Assembly: GCA_964036295.1 (NCBI GenBank)
Contig: OZ038473.1
Span: 11,412,501 to 11,476,500 of the forward strand
From: Plumapathes pennacea
Lineage: Eukaryota; Cnidaria; Anthozoa; Antipatharia; Myriopathidae
Length of the DNA stretch: 64,000 nt
Reading direction: 5' to 3'
Each line of letters starts with the position of its first letter. Position 1 is the first letter of the stretch. The notes under the pieces are model-generated. The model did no database searches, was not told the origin of the DNA, and worked only from the letters and a program-made list of their open reading frames with translations. The translations under genes and the position numbers were made by a program. Of this stretch, positions 38,901 through 49,300 are shown piece by piece.

Positions 38901-41900
38901 GTCAGCTATTGTCTCTTTGACGGCGTTCCATTACCCTCATCAACACTTAGTTGATACACCAGTTTGTCTTCCGCCACGCCGACGCAGTCAACCTAGTTCT
39001 CTTAAGAGCTGGTATTACATTGTATAATTTTCATAGTTTTACTTTTTGCGTTAGTTTACACAAAGTGTACAAAAGGATACAACGCCAACAAGATTGAACT
39101 CAGAATCGTTCTCCACATTCGAATTGCTGAACCAATACGTCCTGGATTTATCGTTGTAGCTGAACATGCCTGTGAAATTCGAACACTCAGTTAACAACGT
39201 TAAATTCACTAATGGCCAAATGATTGGTTCCAAGTATAACCAGTCTGACATTTCTGGGGAAATTCTGAGAATATTCTAAGAAAGTAACCTCTTCAACCTT
39301 AATTCTTGGGTGTTCATGGAAAACTTTGCTTGCACGCAAACATGCTCAGTCGTATTCAGAATATAAGGTGCACATACCGTACTCGGGTTGAAATATTCGT
39401 CGTATGAGCAACAGGAACCACTCCTTCGTCAGACCGCCCATGTCCAGGCCTGGCTCCCCAGCAAACGTGACCTTCAGTTTCTTCTTGAGGTCCTTTTGTT
39501 TCCTGGCAATCTGATGAGATGCGAGGAAATTCACTCAATTACACGCTGAAGTAGAACTGAACAAGACAACTGTCACGTTCACACTAAAAGCCTCGGACAG
39601 TCTTCTAAGAAATTAGGCACGTGTCAGAAGCACGCTGGAATTTGTTTCCGCTCTGGGAAAACGGACTCTCAAGTTTGCTGAAAATCAGAATTTGCGTAGG
39701 AACTTGTGATGGACGGCCAAACGGATTCGCCAAGTCACACAAGTCACAATAAAAACATTCGATTTCCAATTCTCATTCCAATTCTTTGTTTTCGGTCATA
39801 TTCCCTGTGGAGTGCATCGGCGAAGGGTCCATACTTGTTCCCAGACTGTGCGCTGACAATAAGTTAGCGTAGCACTGCGCCTGCGCGTGTGAACCAGCTT
39901 GTGACCATATATGGTGTGACTCCAGGTAAAGAAATTGACTGACTCTAAAACACTTGCCTCATTCAGAGAATCAGATATAAGATGTGCGCGGCGAACCAGG
40001 ATGTTCAGAAACAACATTCCCATGTCTGGCACTTGCCTCTTTTGAACTTTCTCCACCAAACTTTTCTGAAAAGACAAAGTTAACAATGCGGTAAGATTGG
40101 TGGTTAAACCCGCTTAACGAGAGAGGAGCCTCAACATGCAACCGAGCGTGCGCAAGATTACGTCACTCATTTGACGTTACGCTCATTGAACCAGCGGCTG
40201 CGAGCAGATGACTGAAGTACTGTAACTGAGATGCCATCAGTTTCAAATGTAAGATTTTGTATGCAACCTTAGTTGTTAATCATTATCATTACCCTTGCCA
40301 TGACAATCATCTGAGATTCGGAGTCCTTTTGCATGACGTAACGCTTGGCAGCCAGACTTAAAATGAAAGGATACTGACAAAACGAGAATTTCCTGTATAA
40401 AATGAAAAACAATAACAACAACAACAACAACAACAACATCAAAATAATGAAATTGTAAGAAATGATGTTGATAAAGTGAAACACTCCCAACACTCTGAAT
40501 ATAAATTTTAAGCTCAAAATGCAGATTCTCCCAACCTTAAGTTTTTAGGAGAAAATGTATGAGTGATGTAATGAGAACTGACAGTTTAATCAGTTTTCAT
40601 CCAAACAAGATACCAAAAACCAAGTTCTCCTTACTGTATAATAAGTTTCTGGTTAGAAAGTGAGCGAGAAAATTGAAATTTAAACCCTCCTAAGAATCAA
40701 GTTTTGTCAAATTTGCCACAACTTTACTGTCACTCACCCTACATTCCCTCCAGGATTTTGCCAAGAGTAATATTCCCCCATCAGATCAATATGATCAAGG
40801 GAATGGTTGTAGAAATGTGTGTGCCCAACCAGGGGAGGGGACAGGAGTCCATTCGCTGCATCTGAGGAGGGCAAAAAAATCTTTCATGTAATCCACATTT
40901 ACCATTAGTATCTCTCATTGAAGCAATACAGTTTACTGTGTCTTCTATTAGTTTAATAAGGATCGGGACAGTTTAACTACTGATCACCATTATGAAATGA
41001 CTACATAATATAGTTTTGTGCAGGTGGCTTTTTAGCCAATCAGACTGCCCGGTTGCTGGTTAATAATTATATATACAGACCTGCCCAGTTCATGAGACTT
41101 AATATTATAGAAGTCATTTGATACTTCATGAGTTTCATACAATCAAATAAATTGATTTTATGTTTATAGACTGAGGTACATTTACATATTTCAACCATGC
41201 AAAGTTAAAAATATTACTTTCCAACATTTATGTGGTTTATTTATTTATTCAATTAATTTTTTGAAGTTTGCCTAATCACAGATTTAGGTACAGGAGGATG
41301 TATTTATTTAGGATGTATGTATGTATTTAGTTAATCTCTAGTCTCATACTTAATAATGCAAGGACTTTGACTGCAGATGGAATCCACCAGGTACATTTAG
41401 CATCCGGCGGCAACTCACTGCCTTTGGTAGGAAACAGGCGAATGCTGATGAACTTCAGAAAAGAAAGTTTAAAATTATCAGATGATTAACCCAGCAAATA
41501 TAAACTAAAAATAGTCAGCCTTGTAATATCCTCTATCTCTTTTATGTTTATGATATATAAAAAATAAACTACTTTTGACAATGATACACAGATCTTTGTC
41601 CAAGAATTTATTTGTTCCAAGACATAAACAGTTGCCCAAGAGCAACTTGAGGGCAACTATGAGGTTCAAGGAACAGTTTTATACACAGGGGCACAAGCAA
41701 GACAAATTTCAAAGAAATCCTATCACAAAAAAAATCATCAGTTTCAATATGTGATGAATAAAATTTATGAAAGCATGAGTTGTGCACTAACACTTTCACT
41801 GTTTAAATATTTTATTAATATTAACAAATTATTTATTCTTGTTAATACTATTTTAATATTGTTCCAGTCAGCAAGAGTGATCACATGGCTGCTTCACTAT

Positions 41901-43589
41901 TTACCTGTTGAAGACGTGCAATCATGGACTTGAAGATGGTCAAAGGAAGTCTTGTTGGACAAAACAATACCATTAGAAACAAGCATTATACAGGTGAGTG
42001 GTTGATAGCACAATATAATTATTATATCTGTGACATACAATATCACTGACCTTCTAAACCAATGGACCAGGAATTGATGTTCCCCGTCAGGCAGGTGTGA
42101 CACTTGACGAAGAAGATGAGCAAAGATCACAAATGTCGCAGCATTGTTGAACTGAGGGTTCTAATAATGGGAGGCAAAATGGAGAGAGCTTTATTATTAT
42201 ATTATTAGCACTATAAACCCAGTATTATTATTGTCTGTTGGATATTGTCTGTCCATCCTTTCTAATGGACTTTCATGGATACCAACAAAATTATTTATAG
42301 GGCAAATCTTTAATAATATTATTGAGGGATGAGGGGGGGAGGATGAATCATACATTTCCTTGGGACAAAAAGCAGTAACCCTGCACCAACCTGTAGAAGT
42401 ATTACATATGCCCTGAGATCATCTTTATTTCTTTGCCTGGAGAGAAACATTCTTTACTGATTTTTCAAAATTAGAACATAACATTTTTATGCTCATTGCT
42501 CACCACCATCCCACATACCCCTCCCACACACCTTGTCCACCGTCGCCCACACACCCCTCCCACACACCTTGTCCACCGTCGCCCACACACCCCTCCCACA
42601 CACCTTGTCCACCGTCGCCCACACACCCCTCCCACACACCTTGTCCACCGTCGCCCACACACCCCTCCCACACACCTTGTCCACCATCACCCACACCCCT
42701 CCCCACACCTCTCCCCATACCTCTCCCACACTCCTCCCCCACATATAGCCTTTATTTGCTGTCTTATATTGAAGATTCTATAGAGTATATAACAACAATA
42801 CAAAAGGTAGTCTTTATTTTGCAAATACCGTTTCATGTCCTGTAAGAGACTGTTGATTATTGACTTCAGGACATTTTTCTGGACTTCTTGAGGCTGCAAA
42901 AAAATAAAATTAAAAAATACTTAAGAAAAGAGGGGCCATAAATCATTTCACAATAATATTGTTATTGGGTAATATTGCATTTTAACAGAATCAGGCTACA
43001 GTATGTTCAGGACTGAAGGACATGATTTTGTATCTGAATCCATTTTTCATGCCAGTATTCCTTTCAGTAGACAAAAGAGCTTTAGTTATAAACTTAACAT
43101 ACCATTAACAGAAATAATAGACAGCAATGAGCAGTCAGACATTATAAAGACACAGTTTTAAACTTACAATCGTCAACACAATATCGTAAGCAGTCCGCAC
43201 AAAGTCATAATCAATACCACTTTCATTGTAGTCCTCAGCACTGAAATTTTCATTCTTCTGTAAAAATAAAAGGCAATATAAATAAATACATTAAATACAA
43301 TTTAAACTATATCTCTCCACTGTATAACACCAACTAAATGTAGTCTTTGACAATAGGTTGCAGTGAGTACCATTACTATAAAGATAAACTTGAATTTTGA
43401 ATGGGAAATCAGACAAACCTTAAAAACAGCACAAAGGCTGGCAAAGGAGTCAAAGGTGGCTGTCAGAAAGCTGAGGAGATTCTTGTAGTTTCCAGATTCT
43501 TTAGCCAACCTCCATTCATCCCTGGAATTAAAAAAAAAAACTAAAATGTGTCCCTACAAGATAATAGTAAGACTGGAATTTGCAAAATG

Positions 43590-43624
<35 letters not shown>

Positions 43625-45061
43625 TTTAAATACATTTTCCATCTAACATTTCAGACCTGCACAGTTACTCCATCTGCTGGAATAATATTTTATGCAAGTC
43701 AAAATCTGCAAGCTGAACAACACTAAAACTATTATTTTATCAACTTAAATGAAAATAACTTTAAAACTAAGCCATTTAGACTTTTATATTATACTGTTTA
43801 TTGCTTATCATTTTGGTGTATATTTCGTGATGTAACTGGCTGGGGAGACTATTCCTTGAGATGACAAAATAATACTATAGTTTTTATTTGACCAGTGCAT
43901 GGCAGGTTACCCTGGTTCCAGAGGCTACTCCTTTAGAGAGATTACGACAAAGACCAATGAGAGGAACAAGTCTTATCATAATCTGTCTTAAAAGAGTAAG
44001 GTAATGGCAGGTGTGCCCCAAAGCATATCTTTATTTTCTAAAATGACATTTTTTGTAATGCAGATATGTTCAAGTACCACTGCTAAATTGTCTTTTTGTT
44101 TCCCTCCTTTTTTGCTCTCTCCTTCTCAATCTACACTCCTCCATCAATAAACATTCTACAGCAAATTATCAAGATTATTGATATTTCGGTGGCGGTGTTA
44201 ATTATTCTCGAGGAAGTCTAAATTTGTTCTTTTTGTCCTCAGACAACATCAGGGGGCAGCAATTAATTTTCACCCCAATGAAATTCTGCTTATTAGATCC
44301 CTGGAAAGTGTTCAAAGAAAATTTACCTCAACGCCAAGATGTCTCGAAATTGGATCTGATCAATTTTCCGTTCCTTCGCCCCATGTCTGATCTTCCCAGC
44401 ATCTTTATTTTGCGTAACAGTCTCGCTGTCCGAATGATTCGAATGAAGTTTCTCCCGACCCGAAGTTAAACGCCTGTGTCCAGCAGGGTTTTCCTGTGAA
44501 ACAGGTCTTTCTAACAGCGAAGGTCGCTCTTTCTCTCGACGGAGAAGTTTGCTTTGTTGTTTCTCTGGACCTCTTGTGGTTTCCCCTTTGTTTACCTCGT
44601 CACTAACGTCTGCCGAAACGGTGTTGAGCTCGCTCGATCGTGCAATGTCCCTGGTATCTGAGCTAGCTCTCCTTGTTTCAGTGTTTATGGGTTGTAAGCT
44701 TGTTCTAGAGCCCTGCCTGTTGGCGTAATTCGACGCCGGGCTCAGATTGTCTTGAGAAGAGGAAGGTTTGCGAACATCCTCACTGTTCTCGGGGGAGCGA
44801 TTACGATGTCGTGAACTGAAGAAATTAGTAAGTCCGCCAAGCCTTCCGCTCCGAGCTCTTTCCTGACTTTTTCCCTACAATTAAAGTAAAATAGAGACCT
44901 CTTAATTGAAGAAATAGATGAACTCTAAATGCCTATAAAGATCTGGCACTTACCAGAGGTGCCACACGAACTTCTTCGCTCCCCTGATTCGGGTTAAATA
45001 GAGGGTTCTTTATGGGAGGTAGAAGCCTTGTTGTGGAACGTTTGCTGCTGCCACTGGACAT
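35943..45061 (-). CDS. HECTD2: HECT-type E3 ubiquitin ligase HECTD2
   Basis: HECTD2 is a HECT-domain ubiquitin ligase. I find 21 coding exons giving 863 aa, against 776 in human: 44954-45061, 44327-44874, 43419-43521, 43168-43257, 42829-42893, 42391-42436, 42051-42160, 41905-41950, 41350-41452, 40738-40861, 40293-40392, 39958-40065, 39378-39510, 39081-39169, 38543-38704, 37902-37976, 37735-37822, 37275-37381, 37002-37117, 36189-36338, 35943-36063. Exons 1-2 encode a basic and Ser-rich disordered N-terminus with no internal Met in exon 2. The middle has [32 protein letters not shown] and [14 protein letters not shown]. The HECT domain carries [58 protein letters not shown], and the catalytic Cys831 (TGC at 36042-36044) in [14 protein letters not shown]. 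The intron between 39958 and 39510 has a GC donor. Confidence 0.96.
37425..37605. mobile_element. MITE family E copy (HECTD2 intron)
   Basis: Shares tttataaacctgaaaatgcg, gtttcgtccacaacgact, cagtttattggcagagagg, gaaagaatttcgttaatcc and aaccgggccctg with the inverted copy at 52193-52432. The left end is eroded. Confidence 0.7.
38083..38181. repeat. Near-perfect AT-rich palindrome (hairpin element)
   Basis: The left arm at 38083-38118 (tacttcacgtaaccctatta, then taatgtatcattata) is repeated inverted in the right arm at 38143-38181 (tgatacattatat, then tagggttacgtgaagta), with one or two mismatches and a loop of about 25 bp. It lies in the HECTD2 intron between 38543 and 37976. Confidence 0.9.
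38745..38832. mobile_element. MITE family B-like fragment (HECTD2 intron)
   Basis: The run gagaacccctttatctcgaact and catgggaagcgagaaatag resembles the left half of family B. It is followed at about 38875-38910 by the 'gctagcgctcgaaacgtcagct' dispersed core also seen at 9215 and 31035. Confidence 0.5.
40404..40438. repeat. (CAA)n microsatellite
   Basis: About ten tandem aac/caa units in a HECTD2 intron, 12 bp upstream (on the minus strand) of the exon beginning at 40392. Confidence 0.9.
40508..40700. mobile_element. MITE family A copy, inverted (HECTD2 intron)
   Basis: Interior matches the inverted form of family A: agctcaaaatgcagattctcc, gtgatgtaatgagaactgac, accaagttctccttactgta, gaaaattgaaatttaaaccc. 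Both terminal repeats are degraded. Confidence 0.65.
42505..42742. repeat. 36-bp minisatellite (HECTD2 intron)
   Basis: Five copies of a 36-bp C-rich unit, each containing ccttgtccaccgtcgc (at about 42531, 42567, 42603, 42639, and a variant at 42675), followed by a degenerate ctccccacac tail. Because 36 is a multiple of 3, all six frames stay open here, giving spurious repetitive ORFs. Confidence 0.95.
43593..43622. repeat. (AT)n microsatellite
   Basis: About 15 AT units in a HECTD2 intron. Confidence 0.95.
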
Positions 45062-46304
45062 GGCGTCTGGTTAGCTACGAAAGTGCTTCATTGGAGCTCG
45101 ATCAAAATTCATCTGGTGGGAATACCAGCTGAAAAACTTCCTTGTCTCCTCCCCTTCCTCTTCTCCGCCATCTTGACCATAATTAGTTTCAACTAATGCA
45201 CTGAAGCGCGACAAGAATATAGCATCTGATTGGTTGAAATCTTTTAACCGTCAATTTGATTGGTCAACACCGAAAACCGCCATCGGACGTGAGACAGGTG
45301 AAACTTTCTCAAAACTGGGATTAATATTTCATTTGCTTCTTTTCTTGCAACTTATGACGTACTTAAAGTACTAAATGTATCCAAAACAACATTGAAAAAA
45401 GCATGATGTTGTTTGGTCATATTTATTCGCCAGGGTGTGTATTCACCTGCCGTAAAGTGTCTGTGAGGTTGCAAAGAATCCGGCGTGTGTAAATACTTTT
45501 GGAGGTGTTTATTTGCTAAGTGTCTGGGACAATTGGCGGCGGTAGTCTCAAAATGAGGTCGAGTAGGCTTTAAGACACTTCAGGTCAACCCCGGAAATAG
45601 ACTAATAGACTAATACACTTTAATTCATGAGGTTTTCGCCTTCCGCGCGATGAAAACGGTTTCCAAGTTGGACTTAAAATTCAATTGAAAATAATATTAA
45701 GAAATGAACTAGTCAGACTGTATTAAAACAGTCCCTCCTGTTCTGGCTAAAGATATTATGCGCGAGTGAAAATAAATTTCTGGGAGTTCTTCTCTGTGAA
45801 TATGATTGGTCATTTGTTTTCGCGCCAAACTTACCTGAGCTAGACCGCTGATTGGTAAATTCGCCTGGATTGAGTGTTCGATACTTCTGCGTGTTGGTGA
45901 TCGTTTGACCTAGTCGGCTGGAGTTTTCTGGAAATCAAGAAAGAGAAATAGACCACGATCAAGAGAAGTTTAGCAGAGAAAGGTCAGTCCTGTCTACTAA
46001 ACATTTAGTTCACTCTTTGCATGTCACAGATCTGTTTTACGAACGAAAATTCGGTGACGTTATAGGAACGACGTCAAGTTTGATCGTGTTTCCATGACAT
46101 TAGAACCTAAAAGAAGTTATCCCATCCTCTCTTGAACCCTTGGTTTGAAACATGGTCACATGAAATGACTTAGCTTTACTTACAGAGACTACAGCGACCC
46201 AGAAATTGTTGACGAAGTGACACATTTAGTCTATCGTGTTGATCATGAGTTGCTAGCTTGCTGAAACTTGCTGACATGACGTAAATCTTTCACACTTCCC
46301 TTAG
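45062..46304. promoter_or_regulatory. HECTD2 / REC8 bidirectional promoter interval
   Basis: The start codons diverge across 1243 bp. On the minus strand 45163-45175 reads CAAGATGGCGGAG, a YY1-type element about 100 bp upstream of the HECTD2 ATG. A good donor (gagaaag|gtcagt, after 45980) and an acceptor right before the REC8 ATG (cttccctTAG, 46295-46304) suggest that a 5' UTR intron of REC8 spans about 45981-46304. Confidence 0.5.
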
Positions 46305-49300
46305 ATGTTTTACTCTGTGGATGTGCTGGGTCGTAAAGGCAGACTGAGCAAGATATGGTAGGTTTTATCAGTTCTTCTTTTTTCCATGTGACATTTTTCT
46401 GCTAATATTGTAACGCTGTTAGTCAGTGCCAGACTAATGCTAAGAGAGATTTTTGTCGGGAATACGAGTACAATATTTGGGTATGATAAGAATATATTCA
46501 CCATAGTACTCGCATACAGTTGTGTTGCACTTGAATTGATTTTCACCTTCCACCACAAGTCTGTATTTCCACTGAATTTCTTGTTTGAATCACGCCAGGA
46601 TACACAGGTGATGCCAACACAGCAATTATTGAGGACGTGAGTTAGAAAATACACTTTATTAGACATTCAAAGCATTTTTTCTTTTTTGTCATAGGCTGGC
46701 AGCTACTTATGGCCACAAAGGCAAAAGAGCCTTGACTTATCAACAATATGCCAAGATAAACATTCCTGTTGCCTGGTAACTAACTTAATTGTGTCTCTGT
46801 AGTTTACACTGCCCTGTAAGATCTCAGCTCCTCAGGCTCCTTCCTCCTTCTTTCCAGCTTCTTTCCATCCCTCCTTCCTCTCGTTTTTTCTCTCCACCAA
46901 TAGAAAGCTTGTTTTTATTCCCATAGCGACGATATTGCAAATCCTCCAAAGCCATTTGCTCTTCGTCTGTCTTCTCACCTGATGGTTGGTGTGGTGAGGA
47001 TTTACAAAGAACAGACCAACCATTTATGCAGTAAGTAGATTTATAACTATCATGTACCATCTTCAAGGGAGAAAAAAAGATGTGCAATTCTACATAAAAA
47101 TATTAAGTGTAAAAAGAACCAGCATGTCGCAACTCAACAACACAACTATTCATGAAGACCTCTGGTTTGATTAGTTGAACAAAAACAGCTTATAAACCAT
47201 TGGCTTGATGTCTCCCAGTCTCCAGCACTTAGATTGGTCCAGTGCTTAACATACCGCATCTGGGCACAACGCTTACAATGTAATGATGTTACATGAGTTT
47301 TAAAACTCCTTGGTTAAACATACCAATTTTAAAAGCAGATATATAAGGAGACCCAACATATCTGACTTTTATCCTTGCTCTATTCCTTCCTAGCTACAAT
47401 CAATAACTTCTGGAAAAGTATTCGAGCTCTTTTGCTTGCGCGCGATGACACCGCCATCAACTTGCCTAATCCAAATGCATTGAGGTGAGACCAGGAGCTG
47501 ATCCAAGGAGGTGGGGGTGGGAGGGGGGAAGGGGGCTCCCATATACAAGTAATATACATATGTGCTGTCCCAAGGGCTATTGCTTTGAGTGTGGTTTTGG
47601 TTCTGTAATAGGGCCTGGTATAGGGTGTCATTTTGATACTGTTGAGCTGATGACAAATAATTAGCTGCAAATTTGAGGGGAAAATAGGGTCAGGGATTTG
47701 AGAACCGTGTGGCATACCCCTACCCAAAATTCTGATGGCTACCCCCATTTCTGTGTTCTGACCTGACACCCAGACACTTTTACTGACATTTTTTTTTTCT
47801 TGATAATTTTTCATCATATATTACTGTTGAATTGATTATTCATGGCATCTCTATCCTCCAGGAAAGGTGATGTGACAGATGAGACATGCTTAGATGACCT
47901 GGTATGTATAATTTCTTACATTTACTTGCTTAATCCTACCACCACTTGTAGAAATATTGGCTTTGAAGGAACCCACAAAGGGAGATGGAGTGGGAGAAAG
48001 GGAGGGCACTCAGAAATTTTGTATGGGGTGGCTTCAACCTTTAATAATTGCCATCCTGGGCCAAGTTGTTTAAAGCTTCTCTTGTGCTTTTGGCCAGCAA
48101 AATAAAGAGTCCTGATTGAAGCTGACTGCATCAAAAGATTGCTTGTAAGCTACAGCTCAGAAACAAAACAAGAAAGTCCATTTTTGTGTGTGTGAAAGCT
48201 TCTAAATTTCAGCCTTAAAAATGACAAAAAAAGTTTTGTCAACCATGCTCTAAAGTCTAAAATGGACCCATTTTGTAATAGTACCAGAAGCCTTTTTGAT
48301 TGACCATTTGAAAGCCAATAAGACATTTTTTTTCCTACACACAGCATAAGAAGCATGTAACATCAATGTACTGTTTTCCAGGACTTTATCTCACAGGGTG
48401 GAGATTTTTCACCATTGAGCAACAGTGATGACAATGGTGGAAATGAGAGTCCTTACCAGGCTCCCCGTGAGAAAATCACCCTACAAGAATCATTGGACGA
48501 GAGTCCATTCAAAGTTATCAAGGTACTGGATTCTGTAGAGGATCTTCTTAATATAATATGTTTTACATATTTCTCATTGTTTTTCCTTACGTTTTTGGCA
48601 CGCAAGAATCCTGCTGTGATCAATTTTCAGTCATGTGACCAGATCCTGCAAAAAGAGCAATGGTCAACATACTCATGGGCCAGGCACAAAAAGTGACTCC
48701 CCACCCCTCCTCCCCCCCCCCCCCCCCCCCCCCCCCTGGATCTGAGGATGGATATACTACGTTCATCTCGATAGGTTCCTGGTGAGCTGGATTTCTCGGG
48801 CGAGAGACTGGACCAAGACGAAGACGCGCAGATTTTCCCGCCAGATTTACCGGAGTCACCGCTTCCCCCGATAGAGACTAGTGACTCAGAGTGAGTACTG
48901 CACATGCGCACGCTCTGCGCGGAGAAACGCGCAATGATTTTGGTAGATTAAATAACTCTTTTAAAGGTGAATTTGATTCAACCTTAGCCTGCAATGCAAC
49001 CGTTTTCCGTTCGTTTCCGTGCGTTTCAGACGACACTAAAACGATGCATTGAAAGCTGACGTTTTCAAACCGGGTCCCCAAAGTGGAGGCTTTCGAAAAC
49101 TGATGCGTTTTCAAATAAGAACGGATTACCAGTGTGAACAGGCGACTCGAAAGCGGAGGATGAGTTTGGGCGGGTTAAAACGAAGCTTTTTGAAAACAAA
49201 TTGGTGTGGACGTAGCCTGAACAGTGTGATGTCTGCCAAAGTAAGACGTAATAGCTCTATTTTATAGCGTAACTTTTTGTTCCGTGGTTAACATTTGAAT

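Noticed and set aside
42471..42899. Several Pro/His- or Gly/Val/Arg-rich repetitive ORFs on both strands
   Set aside because: They are readings of a 36-bp minisatellite whose period is divisible by three. The region is an intron of HECTD2.
47380..47817. 145-codon minus-strand ORF opposite REC8 exon 4
   Set aside because: It crosses a family C MITE and is antisense to a REC8 exon. The ORF is a by-product of the repeat.
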